DNA of 64,000 nucleotides from Flavobacteriales bacterium UBA852 (GTDB taxonomy: Bacteria; Bacteroidota; Bacteroidia; Flavobacteriales_E; Vicingaceae), in contig DBGO01000007.1 of the NCBI GenBank assembly GCA_002295925.1, positions 62,001 to 126,000 of the forward strand, read 5' to 3'. The notes below the pieces were generated by a model that searched no databases, was not told where the DNA came from, and saw only the letters and a list, made by a program, of their open reading frames with translations. This document shows, piece by piece, positions 22,725 through 31,735 of this stretch (position 1 is its first letter; the number at the start of each line of letters is the position of its first letter). The translations under genes and the position numbers were made by a program.

Positions 22725-23876
22725 ATGGAAAAAGATACTATGGATTTGAAAGAATTTGACGATATACGACCTTACCGCGATGATGAGATTCATGAAAAAT
22801 TATCGTCATTATTAAATGAAGAACAGTTTCATGCCGCTTTAAAATTTATATTATCGGAGCAAGAGTATCACGAAATGCTCAAAACCATAGAAAATGTAAA
22901 TTCCGTAGATGCTTTTCAGCAAGAAATTATTTATCCGATATTACAAAAAATTATAAATTCATCTATTGATGAACTTACCTATTACAATATTGAACAATTA
23001 TCGCCCAAAAAAAAATATCTTTTTATATCCAATCACCGCGATATTGTTATGGACTCGGCATTGATAAACAACGGATTGGTATCTAACGGAATGCCAACAC
23101 ACGAAATTGCCATTGGTAACAACCTTATCTCGCTCGACTGGGTACGCCGTTTGGTGCGATTAAACAAAAATTTTATAGTCCGGCGCGATGTTGAGCGGCA
23201 CGATTTATATAAATCATCATTAAAATTATCACAATATATTCATTTCGCTTTAACACAAAAAAAACAATCGGTTTGGATAGCTCAACGTGAAGGACGTGCA
23301 AAAGACGGCAACGACTTTACTCAAACCTCGCTCATAAAAATGCTTTTGCTCAATGCCGGAGAAAATATAAAATCCTATTTGCAACAGCTTAACATTATTC
23401 CTGTTAGTATTTCTTACGAATACGACCCTACTGATTTTCTTAAACTAAAAGAACTGGCTATAAAAGCCAACGGCGAAACTTACACCAAGCAACCCGGCGA
23501 AGACGAACAACATATGATTACAGGCATTATTGGCTATAAAGGCAATGTTAATATTACCTTTGGCACACCGCTTAACAACTTGCTTGACAATATCAACTTT
23601 GACGAGAAACTCAATAAAATTGTTCAACAAGTAACCCAAATTCTTGATCGTGAAATTATTCTGAACTATCACTTAACAGATGTAAACCATGCGGCTTATG
23701 ACTTATTAAACAACAAAACAACCATTGAGCAACTTCCGGAAAATTTGCAAGAGTTTAAAAATCGTTACGAAAAACTCAACGACGCACCACCTGAATACCG
23801 TAAAATTTGGTTGGAGATGTATGCCAATCCGGTTAAGAACAAACTTAAATTAAAACAAGCTGATGAAAATCATTAA
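22725..23876 (+). CDS. PlsC-like glycerol-3-phosphate/lysophosphatidate acyltransferase family
   Basis: The 383-residue protein has acyltransferase motifs: YLFISNHRDIVMDSALI (about 103-119, motif I), FIVRRDVE (motif II-like), and WIAQREGRAKDG (motif III-like EGR). The His-to-Asp spacing is one residue longer (HX5D) than the textbook HX4D, apparently shared by this Bacteroidetes subfamily. It lacks clear membrane helices, so peripheral attachment is likely. Its acyl acceptor is not evident. It precedes the Usp gene by 54 bases. Confidence 0.82.
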   Translation: MEKDTMDLKEFDDIRPYRDDEIHEKLSSLLNEEQFHAALKFILSEQEYHEMLKTIENVNSVDAFQQEIIYPILQKIINSSIDELTYYNIEQLSPKKKYLFISNHRDIVMDSALINNGLVSNGMPTHEIAIGNNLISLDWVRRLVRLNKNFIVRRDVERHDLYKSSLKLSQYIHFALTQKKQSVWIAQREGRAKDGNDFTQTSLIKMLLLNAGENIKSYLQQLNIIPVSISYEYDPTDFLKLKELAIKANGETYTKQPGEDEQHMITGIIGYKGNVNITFGTPLNNLLDNINFDEKLNKIVQQVTQILDREIILNYHLTDVNHAAYDLLNNKTTIEQLPENLQEFKNRYEKLNDAPPEYRKIWLEMYANPVKNKLKLKQADENH

Positions 23877-23930
23877 AATTTTATCAATTTACTTGTATAT
23901 TTATAGCAAAAATTTAAAACTACAAGCAAA

Positions 23931-24800
23931 ATGAAAATTCTTGTACCAACAGATTTTTCAGAATATTCGAAAAATGCCAAAAAGATTGCTTTTGATATTG
24001 CAAAAAGAACAAATGGTGAGGTAACCTTTCTTCATTCGGTAAATGTTCCCTCGGTTTTTTACGATATGGAAGCTTATGTGCCTGCAAATATCCCAAAATC
24101 GGCTGACGAACGTAAAAAGAAATTCCCTGAATTGGCTGCAGTTGTAGGACATGCCGAAGCCAAACTTAACGATTGGGTAAATGAAGGTCTTTTGCAAGAT
24201 ATTACCACGCACGGTATATTGGCATATAACTTAGCATCGGATGACATTATTGATCATGTGGCTAAATTTAACAGAGATATGATTGTTATGGGGTCGCACG
24301 GAGCCAATGCCATTGAAGAAATAACCATCGGAAGCACAACGCAAAAAGTAATGAAAGTGGTTAAATGTCCGGTTTTGGCAGTGAAGAAAACCTGTCCGTC
24401 AATGGAATTTAAAAACATAGTTTTTGCTTCTGATTTTGAAGAAGAAATTGTAAAAGAAAAGTTTGAAAAACTATACAACTTTGCCAAACTATACAATGCC
24501 AACATTCATTTGTTGTTTGTAAACACACCGGCAAATTTTGAAGATTCGAGATACAGCCGTATAAAAATGGAAGACATTATCCTTAAACATTTTGAAGATG
24601 ATAAAATTTCGGTAAATATTTACAACGATTACAGTGTTGAAGAAGGGATTTTTGCTTTTGCAAAAGACATTGAAGCCGATTTAATTTCAATATTTACCCA
24701 CGGTTATACCGGACTTAGAAAACTTTTATCGGACAACATCTCGGAAAGAGTAGTAAACCATAGCGAATTACCGGTATTGGTTTATAATAAAAATTCTTAA
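23931..24800 (+). CDS. Tandem universal stress protein (UspA) domains
   Basis: The 289-residue cytosolic protein has two Usp domains: residues 1-150 starting MKILVPTDFSEYSKNAKKIA, with the ATP-binding-type pattern MGSHGANAIEEITIGSTTQK; and about 158-289 starting IVFASDF, ending HGYTGLRKLLSDNISERVVN. Both retain glycine-rich nucleotide-binding loops, the second less well. It probably acts in stress adaptation. A -7-like TATATTTA lies upstream, and the gene ends at a strong terminator. Confidence 0.93.
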   Translation: MKILVPTDFSEYSKNAKKIAFDIAKRTNGEVTFLHSVNVPSVFYDMEAYVPANIPKSADERKKKFPELAAVVGHAEAKLNDWVNEGLLQDITTHGILAYNLASDDIIDHVAKFNRDMIVMGSHGANAIEEITIGSTTQKVMKVVKCPVLAVKKTCPSMEFKNIVFASDFEEEIVKEKFEKLYNFAKLYNANIHLLFVNTPANFEDSRYSRIKMEDIILKHFEDDKISVNIYNDYSVEEGIFAFAKDIEADLISIFTHGYTGLRKLLSDNISERVVNHSELPVLVYNKNS

Positions 24801-24826
24801 CTTGATTATTATTTCTATTTCCATAT

Positions 24827-24858
24827 GAAAAGCGGGCTCTTTGAGCCCGCTTTTTTTT
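24827..24858. terminator. Bidirectional terminator between Usp and TonB receptor genes
   Basis: AAAAGCGGGCTC and GAGCCCGCTTTT form a 12-base-pair GC-rich stem with a short loop and a T-run on the plus side (AAAA on the other). It serves two convergent genes. Confidence 0.93.
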
Positions 24859-24872
24859 GTTTTAGAATCTAT

Positions 24873-27122
24873 CTACTTATTTTTATAACTGAAAGAATAA
24901 GTTAAGCCAAAGGTGATATTTCGTCCCATATTTCCAATTCCATCATATTTTAAGCGTGAAAGGTGACTTACATATTGTTTATTCAATAAGTTTTGTCCCG
25001 AAATAAACCACTGCAATTTTTCAGAATACTTCCCTCCTATTGCAGCATTTAACAATAAGTAATCCGGTGTAAAAGTTTCGTTTTGAGCTACTTGGTTTTT
25101 CGGGAAATAATAATCGGGGGTAACCGAAAGATATAAATCCGACCAACGACCGACTGCATTTCCCTTTGCTTTAAATGTTATAGACAAATGATTTGCCGGA
25201 ATTCTGGGCAAATAAGCACCCTCATCGGTTTTTCCGGTAACGGTAGAAAAATTTATTTCCGTATGCAACCAATCATACGGATGCGGATGTACATCTACAG
25301 TTATTTCGCCACCATACAAAGCCGCATTATTTTGTAAATATGTATAAACTTTTGTATCCTCAATAATTAAATCGGTTGGCGAAAGGTAGATGTAATTAAA
25401 AATACGGTTGTAGAAACCGGTTGCCGAAAAAGAAACGTGCTTTCCGTTATATTCGGCAATCAAGTCGGGTTCAAGGTTTTGCTCAACCTTTAAGTTTGGA
25501 TTACCAATTTCGTATCGAAATGTTCCCTCATGAATACCATTCGAAGCCAATTCGGCTAAATTTGGCGCTCTAAACCCTGAAGCAACATTGAATTGAACCG
25601 TAGTTTTTTCGGATAATTGATACGAAATACCTGCAGAACCGTTTACATTGGAATAAGTCAAATCCAAAGCAGGCATGTATCCTTCTTCTCCCTGTTCTCC
25701 CATTTCATAAGATTGAATGGACTTCATATCGTATCGTATTCCGCCCAAAAATGAAAATACATCTTTTGAATATTTGAACAACCCAAAAAAGCCGTTTTGC
25801 GAAACATTGGCATCCGGAATTAAATATTCCTCATTATTGAAATTGTTGTTTTGTTGGACTTTACCTTGTGATCCCAAAATAATTTCCCAATTGTTTATTG
25901 CCGGAAAATACCATTTTAAATCATAATTGGCCGTTTGCAATTGCATGCTCAATGCGGCTGAGTCTTTAAAAGGACGAAAAAGTTGTACATCAAACGCCTG
26001 TTCTTCAAACTCTTTACGTACATTCGACAACAAGCCTAAATTTAGTTTCACTTTATGTTTTTTTACAAAAAATGTATTGGCAGAGGATAAAATTTGATCG
26101 GTTACCAATTGATTGGGTGCCAACAGGTTTTTATCTATATTTTGAAAAGATATTTCTTCGGGAATACCCAATGCAGCTTGGTTATAGGCATAATTCCAGT
26201 CACTTATCCAGTTTTTCAACACAAAACCAAACGTTCCCTTAAGGGCTGTATTCTGAAATCGGGTATTGGTTACTCGAACACCGTTTCCTTGCTTATAATC
26301 GGCATGATTTTTAAAAGAAGCGCCCAATCCAAAGCGAATGTTTTTTTGAGCGGTTTTAAAACTTATCAGCGAATTGGTACCGTTGGTATTGGTATAGTAT
26401 TCTTGCGAAACTTTTCCTTCTACCGAATTCATTTTTGCTGGTTTTTCATCAATAAAATGCAAAACGCCTCCCATAGCATCGGCACCGTAAATCAACGATG
26501 CAGGTCCTTTTATAATCTCAACACCATCAATTCCCAAACCGGTAATTCCCAAGCCATGTTCATCGCCCCATTGTTGATTGTCAATCGGTATTCCCATAGC
26601 ATACACCAAGACACGGTTGTAACTCAATCCTCTAATTTGCGGTTTCCCGATGCTTACACCGGTGCTTACAGCATTTACACCCGGTATTTTTGACAATGCC
26701 GTGGTAATATTTACATCTCCGGATTCTGTCAATTCCTCTGACGATGCTTTTTTAATGGGAATTGGAATCTCATTTTGCGACGATTGATATGCTGCCGAAA
26801 CAACCACTTCTTTGGCTTCTATTACAGAGGGTTGCATTTCTAAGGTAATAAATAATGAATCGGAGTTTAAGTCGATGGTTTTTACTACAGTTGCATATCC
26901 TACGTAAGAAAATTGTAATTTATATATTCCTTTTTTGTTTAATTGAATGTGAAACTTTCCGTTTTCATCCGTAACGGTTCCTTTTTTAGTTTCCAAGTTA
27001 TAAATATTTACTCCGAGTAAATATTGTTGTGTTTGTTTATCTTTTACCACGCCCGAAATAATTTGAGAAAAGGCAGTAAAATGAATAAACAAAATTGCGA
27101 TAAATAATTTTGCTTTCATCAT
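24873..27122 (-). CDS. TonB-dependent receptor with carboxypeptidase-like N-terminal domain
   Basis: The 749-residue outer-membrane protein has a signal peptide (about 1-19), a CarboxypepD_reg-like domain (about 21-105, GVVKDKQTQQYLLGVNIYN), a plug (about 120-230, with IRGLSYNRVLVYAMGIPIDN and VEIIKGPASLIYGADAMGGV), and a beta-barrel ending with the aromatic-rich FGLTYSFSY. The plug pattern is of the vitamin/siderophore/metal receptor type rather than SusC. The gene before it encodes a secreted His-rich protein, so a transition-metal ligand is plausible, by inference. Confidence 0.93.
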   Translation of the reverse strand: MMKAKLFIAILFIHFTAFSQIISGVVKDKQTQQYLLGVNIYNLETKKGTVTDENGKFHIQLNKKGIYKLQFSYVGYATVVKTIDLNSDSLFITLEMQPSVIEAKEVVVSAAYQSSQNEIPIPIKKASSEELTESGDVNITTALSKIPGVNAVSTGVSIGKPQIRGLSYNRVLVYAMGIPIDNQQWGDEHGLGITGLGIDGVEIIKGPASLIYGADAMGGVLHFIDEKPAKMNSVEGKVSQEYYTNTNGTNSLISFKTAQKNIRFGLGASFKNHADYKQGNGVRVTNTRFQNTALKGTFGFVLKNWISDWNYAYNQAALGIPEEISFQNIDKNLLAPNQLVTDQILSSANTFFVKKHKVKLNLGLLSNVRKEFEEQAFDVQLFRPFKDSAALSMQLQTANYDLKWYFPAINNWEIILGSQGKVQQNNNFNNEEYLIPDANVSQNGFFGLFKYSKDVFSFLGGIRYDMKSIQSYEMGEQGEEGYMPALDLTYSNVNGSAGISYQLSEKTTVQFNVASGFRAPNLAELASNGIHEGTFRYEIGNPNLKVEQNLEPDLIAEYNGKHVSFSATGFYNRIFNYIYLSPTDLIIEDTKVYTYLQNNAALYGGEITVDVHPHPYDWLHTEINFSTVTGKTDEGAYLPRIPANHLSITFKAKGNAVGRWSDLYLSVTPDYYFPKNQVAQNETFTPDYLLLNAAIGGKYSEKLQWFISGQNLLNKQYVSHLSRLKYDGIGNMGRNITFGLTYSFSYKNK

Positions 27123-27193
27123 ATAAAATTTAATAAATGAATAATTGCATTAACAAAAAAATGAGTTAACACAGACTTAATAAAGTGAGCATT

Positions 27194-27523
27194 TTAAATG
27201 AAAGCAAACGGAGGACTTCTCCCCAAAGACGAGAAGAATAATTTTGAAGAAAATAATTGTATTAACGAAAAATAATACGGTTGCGCAGTAAAAACACCTT
27301 GAATTTCGTGCGATGTAAAATCAATTTGAAAAAAAGAGAATTTTGTTTCGCAAATAAAATCGTGATGTTCTGTTTTATCTTCGTGATAATGGTGTTTTTG
27401 AGATGTACAAACTTCGAGTTCATCATGAAGGTGAGTAAACGAGTGTATTGCTTTTACACCGATTGAAAATACAACCGTAAAAAGCAATAAGGCAAACAGA
27501 ATATGTTTTTTAATGTTACTCAA
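27194..27523 (-). CDS. Small secreted His/Cys-rich protein, putative metal-binding
   Basis: The 109-residue protein has a hydrophobic signal sequence (about 7-26) followed by a His-dense region of about 30 residues (His at 27, 31, 33 and then HHYHEDKTEHHDF, with Cys39 and Cys58). The C-terminal half is hydrophobic and aromatic. Short proteins of this look often stand next to TonB receptors in Bacteroidetes; I know of no assigned function. It overlaps the HEAT gene by 8 bases and precedes the receptor by 71 bases. A role in zinc, copper or cobalt handling is inference. Confidence 0.65.
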   Translation of the reverse strand: MSNIKKHILFALLLFTVVFSIGVKAIHSFTHLHDELEVCTSQKHHYHEDKTEHHDFICETKFSFFQIDFTSHEIQGVFTAQPYYFSLIQLFSSKLFFSSLGRSPPFAFI

Positions 27524-28058
27524 CAGGATAAGTTTTTAAAATCTCAGCCAACGAAAGTAATAAATTTTTACGCGGATTTTCATCTTCCAAGCTGTTTATT
27601 TCATCCGAAATATCATACAAGTAATTCATTAAATCTTCTTCACTCACTGTGGGACAGATATTCTCGAGTACGGTAATGGCTTCATTGGCTACAAAAAAAT
27701 CCTCATCCATTGCCCATTTTATCAATTCGTCCAAATATTCCGAGGCATCTAATCCGGCTTGCCAAAAAACAGCAATCAATTGGGCTTTTAGCGTGCGGTC
27801 AGTAACTTTTTCAATTTCTTGAATCAGCGGCCAAACAGTTTTTTGCGATTTTAAATCATAGAGTAATTTAAAGGTTTCGTCCTTTACTTTATTGTTTGAA
27901 GGTGCTTGTAAAATATTCACCAATGCAGGAATGAGTTGCTCATCACCTTCTTCGCGCGCGTCTTTTATGGCTTCCAATATTTTTTTTTCATTATCACTTG
28001 CCAACGCTTTTTTCAACGCATTGATTTTCTTTTGGTGTTTTTTTTGTTCTTCGGTCAT
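27516..28058 (-). CDS. HEAT-repeat-like helical protein
   Basis: The protein of about 180 residues has a Lys-rich N-terminal helix and then about three HEAT-like helical pairs (for example EQLIPALVNILQAPSN, EYLDELIKWAMDEDFFVANE). No catalytic motif or membrane segment is seen, so it is probably a cytosolic scaffold. Start ATG 28058 is used; a TTG two codons upstream (28064) is the alternative. It lies 40 bases after the PhnP-like gene and overlaps the His-rich gene by 8 bases, which suggests translational coupling. Confidence 0.75.
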   Translation of the reverse strand: MTEEQKKHQKKINALKKALASDNEKKILEAIKDAREEGDEQLIPALVNILQAPSNNKVKDETFKLLYDLKSQKTVWPLIQEIEKVTDRTLKAQLIAVFWQAGLDASEYLDELIKWAMDEDFFVANEAITVLENICPTVSEEDLMNYLYDISDEINSLEDENPRKNLLLSLAEILKTYPVE

Positions 28059-28098
28059 AAGCAAATTTCACTATTACAAAATTACACAATTATAAGTC

Positions 28099-28878
28099 TT
28101 AAACACTTATTTTCAAGCCATCGTATGCCAAAAATATATTATCGGGAAGTTCTTGCGCTACCGTTTGATGTTTTCCCATCAAATGACTGATGTGCGTTAA
28201 ATATGCTTTTTCGGGTTTTATTTCCTCAATCAATTCAATGGCTTGTTGCAAGGTAAAATGAGAAATGTGTTTTTCTTTTCGCAAAGCATTTACAATCAAC
28301 ACTTTTGTTCCTTTAATTTTTTCTTTTTCTTCTTCATCAATTCGATTGGCATCGGTAATGTAAGTGATGTCGCCAATTCTGTATCCAAATACAGGCAATT
28401 TGTAATGCCACACTTTTATGGGAATAATTTGCCGACCGAACAATTTAAACGGTTGATTAAAAATTTCGTGCACTTGCAATTGAGGCACACCGGGATATTT
28501 TACTTCTTCAAATGCATAATAAAATTCTCTTTCAAGTGCTTGAATAACTGAGGCAGAGGCATAAATATCGGTCGGTTGTTTTTGGATATAATTAAACGCT
28601 CGCACATCATCCAGCCCGGCAATGTGGTCTTTGTGCTCGTGCGTAAATAAAACGGCGTCCAAATGTTCTACTTTTTCGCGAAGCATTTGCTGCCGAAAGT
28701 CCGGTCCGGTATCGATAACTATATTTTTATCATTATAACTAATCATTGCCGATGTACGCAACCTGTTATCTTGCACATCGTTGCTTTTACACACATGGCA
28801 TTTGCACGCTATAACAGGAACGCCTTGCGAGGTTCCGGTTCCTAAAAAAGTAAGTTCTATGTCAGGATTTTCAGGCAT
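28099..28878 (-). CDS. MBL-fold metallohydrolase (PhnP-like phosphodiesterase)
   Basis: The 259-residue protein is a metallo-beta-lactamase-fold hydrolase. It has FLGTGTSQGVPVIACKC at the N terminus with a Cys cluster (Cys25, 27, 30) like the structural zinc site of PhnP, VIDTGPDFRQQM, the metal motif THEHKDHIAGLDD (about 79-91), and TDANRID. PhnP hydrolyses cyclic ribose phosphates; without the phn operon the substrate here is unknown. It overlaps the cysteine desulfurase by 8 bases. Confidence 0.88.
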   Translation of the reverse strand: MPENPDIELTFLGTGTSQGVPVIACKCHVCKSNDVQDNRLRTSAMISYNDKNIVIDTGPDFRQQMLREKVEHLDAVLFTHEHKDHIAGLDDVRAFNYIQKQPTDIYASASVIQALEREFYYAFEEVKYPGVPQLQVHEIFNQPFKLFGRQIIPIKVWHYKLPVFGYRIGDITYITDANRIDEEEKEKIKGTKVLIVNALRKEKHISHFTLQQAIELIEEIKPEKAYLTHISHLMGKHQTVAQELPDNIFLAYDGLKISV

Positions 28879-30010
28879 TTACGGCGTACAGCTCTTTTAG
28901 AACATTAATCGTGTAATCTACCTCGTCTTTTGTGTTGAATTTACTGAAACTAAACCGGATATTCGGCACGGTTTGGTCAACACCCAATGTGCGCAAAACA
29001 TGCGAACCTACATTTGTTCCGGATGAGCAAGCACTTCCGCCCGAAGCGGCAATTCCTTCAATATCCAAATTATATAAAAACATTTCGGCAATATCGGTTG
29101 GCGGGAAATGAACATTCAACACCGTGTAAAGCGACTTTCCTTTTGGGTCGCCATTGAATGAAACGCCGGGAATGTTTTGTTCGAGCTGCTCAATCATATA
29201 TGATTTGATGCCTTGCACATAATTTTGATGTTCTTCCAAATCACGGTAAGCTATCTCCATTGCTTTTGTCAGCCCTACTATTCCAATAATATTTTCGGTT
29301 CCGGCACGCATGTTTCGTTCTTGTGCGCCTCCGGTTATCATAGGCGATATTTTAATATCGCTGTTGACATATAAAAATCCGATTCCTTTAGGGCCATGAA
29401 ATTTATGTGCCGAACAAGTCAAAAAATCGATATTCAAATTCTCTAGATTGAATAAATAGTGCCCCATGGTTTGCACCGTATCGGAATGAAAATAAGCACC
29501 TTTTGATTTAATCAGTTTTCCGTAATCTTTTAAAGAAATCAAATTGCCGATTTCGTTATTGGCATGCATCAGGGAAACTAAAATAGTATCGTTTTGATTG
29601 TCGTCCAAAAGTTTTTCCAAACTTTCTTTTACAACATATCCTTTTTCGTCAATATCTACATAAGAAATTTTTACTCCGTTTTGTTGCAAAAATTCTGCAG
29701 TATGCAAAACTGCATGATGCTCCAATGGTGAGGTTATAATATGATTTACACCCAAATCATTAACGGCACATTTCAAAATCATATTGTCGGCTTCAGTACC
29801 ACCGGAAGTGAAGAAAATTTCTGCAGGCGATGCACCGATATAATTGGCTACTTGTTTGCGCGCTTTTTCAATAATGGCACGACTCTCGCGCCCAAATGTA
29901 TGAACTGACGAAGGATTTCCGAAGTTTTCTTTCATAATGGGAATAATTGCTTCGATTACTTCGGGGTCCATTGGCGTGGTTGCGGCATTATCAAAATATA
30001 CTTTTTTCAT
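28871..30010 (-). CDS. Cysteine desulfurase (NifS/IscS family)
   Basis: The 379-residue PLP enzyme frees sulfur from cysteine for Fe-S clusters and thiolation. It starts YFDNAATTPMDP, has the PLP lysine in CSAHKFHGPKGIGFLY (about 200-215), and the persulfide Cys in GGSACSSGTNVGSHVL (about 325-340). This is group I, with the catalytic Cys on a flexible loop. No iscU or sufU lies nearby. It is the first gene of a tightly packed minus-strand set ending with a TonB receptor. Confidence 0.94.
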   Translation of the reverse strand: MKKVYFDNAATTPMDPEVIEAIIPIMKENFGNPSSVHTFGRESRAIIEKARKQVANYIGASPAEIFFTSGGTEADNMILKCAVNDLGVNHIITSPLEHHAVLHTAEFLQQNGVKISYVDIDEKGYVVKESLEKLLDDNQNDTILVSLMHANNEIGNLISLKDYGKLIKSKGAYFHSDTVQTMGHYLFNLENLNIDFLTCSAHKFHGPKGIGFLYVNSDIKISPMITGGAQERNMRAGTENIIGIVGLTKAMEIAYRDLEEHQNYVQGIKSYMIEQLEQNIPGVSFNGDPKGKSLYTVLNVHFPPTDIAEMFLYNLDIEGIAASGGSACSSGTNVGSHVLRTLGVDQTVPNIRFSFSKFNTKDEVDYTINVLKELYAVNA

Positions 30011-30093
30011 TCGTGTAAATTTTATTCAAAATAACATCTATTTTAAGAAATAACGGGCGTTAATTTCAATGCAAAATACCAATCCTAAACGGC

Positions 30094-31503
30094 TTATTTC
30101 ACCATCATTTCTTTAATAACTTCTTTAATGTCCATCATTAGTTTTTTGGCTAAATTGTCTGCAGTAGTTTTGGTTTCACTTTCAGAATAAATACGAATAA
30201 TCGGCTCGGTATTGGATTTTCTTAAGTGTACCCATTCTTTGTCGAATTCAATTTTCACACCGTCAACCGTATTGATAGGTTGCTTGCTGTATTTTTGTTT
30301 TATTTCTTCCAAAATGGCATCAACATCAATTTCAGGTGTTAACTCAATCTTATTTTTGGAAATATGATAGTTGGGGTAAGATGCCCGCAACATAGATACC
30401 GATTTGTATCCGCTTGTTGCCAAGTGAGATAAAAACAGAGCAATTCCCACCAAAGCATCGCGTCCGTAATGCAAAGCAGGATAAATAACCCCGCCGTTTC
30501 CTTCGCCTCCTATGACCGCATTACATTCTTTCATCATTTTTACCACATTCACTTCTCCTACTGCCGATGCACAATATTTCCCACCGTATTTTTCGGTTAC
30601 ATCGCGCAGTGCCCGGGTAGAAGAAAGATTGGATACGGTATTACCTCCGTTATTGTGTTTTAAAACATAATCGGCAACGGCAACCAATGTATATTCTTCG
30701 CCAAACATTTCGCCATCTTCACAAACCAAAGCCAAGCGGTCAACATCGGGGTCAACAACAATGCCCAGATGTGCATTAAATTTCTTTACTATTGTAGAAA
30801 TTTCGGTTAAATTTTCGGGTAATGGTTCGGGATTGTGAGCAAAATGTCCGGTGGGTTCACAGTTTATTTTTATTATATCTTCCACTCCTAAGGCATTTAA
30901 TAATTTAGGAATGGCTATTCCGCCGGTAGAATTTACGGCATCTACGGCTATTCTATATTTTTTTTCTTTTATTGCCTCAACATTTACCAATGGTAAATCC
31001 AAAATCATTTGGATGTGTTTTTCGATATAATCGTCGATGGTAGAAATTTCACCCAACTGGCGTACTTGGGCATATTCAAAAGATTCTTCTTCGGCTATTT
31101 TCAGTACTTCTGCCCCATCTTCACCGGATATAAACTCGCCTTTTTCGTTGAGCAATTTCAAAGCATTCCATTGTATAGGATTATGGCTTGCAGTAAGAAT
31201 AATTCCGCCTTGCGCATTTTCGTTTGGTACGGCAACTTCAACTGTTGGCGTGGTGCTTAATCCTAAATTTACAACATCTATTCCCAACCCTATTAAAGTC
31301 GAAGCGACAAGATTTTGCACCATTTCGCCCGATATTCGGGCATCTCTACCCAATATAACTTTGCATTTTTTGTCTGCATTTTTATTTTTTAGCCACGTAC
31401 CGTAAGCCGAAGCAAATTTTACGGTATCCAAAGGTGTGAGTCCTTCGCCCGGTTTTCCGCCAATGGTTCCTCTAATTCCTGATATTGATTTGATTAACGT
31501 CAT
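30094..31503 (-). CDS. glmM: Phosphoglucosamine mutase
   Basis: This alpha-D-phosphohexomutase family protein of 469 residues most likely makes glucosamine-1-phosphate for UDP-GlcNAc, the precursor of peptidoglycan and lipid A. It begins ISGIRGTIGGKPGEGLTP and has the phosphoserine loop TASHNPIQWNALKLL (about 104-118), metal-binding DPDVDRLALV (about 255-264), and the C-terminal phosphate-binding RKSNTEPIIRIYSES. Phosphomannomutase activity cannot be excluded from sequence. Confidence 0.9.
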   Translation of the reverse strand: MTLIKSISGIRGTIGGKPGEGLTPLDTVKFASAYGTWLKNKNADKKCKVILGRDARISGEMVQNLVASTLIGLGIDVVNLGLSTTPTVEVAVPNENAQGGIILTASHNPIQWNALKLLNEKGEFISGEDGAEVLKIAEEESFEYAQVRQLGEISTIDDYIEKHIQMILDLPLVNVEAIKEKKYRIAVDAVNSTGGIAIPKLLNALGVEDIIKINCEPTGHFAHNPEPLPENLTEISTIVKKFNAHLGIVVDPDVDRLALVCEDGEMFGEEYTLVAVADYVLKHNNGGNTVSNLSSTRALRDVTEKYGGKYCASAVGEVNVVKMMKECNAVIGGEGNGGVIYPALHYGRDALVGIALFLSHLATSGYKSVSMLRASYPNYHISKNKIELTPEIDVDAILEEIKQKYSKQPINTVDGVKIEFDKEWVHLRKSNTEPIIRIYSESETKTTADNLAKKLMMDIKEVIKEMMVK

Positions 31504-31702
31504 AAAAATTTGGTTTATTTCTACAAAAATAACAATATTAGTTTACGCATTGCTGAAAAGACTATCTGACATTTAATACAAAATATATCTTTTTAAATAA
31601 AATCTTCATTTTATTTAAGAATTTAACAGCTTTGTTAAATAATGAATAAATACAAATCAATCCAAAACATCAAACAAAACTTCACTTTTCAATTATTTCA
31701 AT

Positions 31703-31710
31703 TAACTTTG
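31703..31710 (+). promoter_or_regulatory. -7 box (TAACTTTG) of ffh
   Basis: TAACTTTG is a full TAnnTTTG match, 25 bases before the ffh ATG. The rest of the 31504-31735 gap is AT-rich without other features. Confidence 0.55.
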
Positions 31711-31735
31711 TCTTGTTTTAAAACAAACTAAAAAT

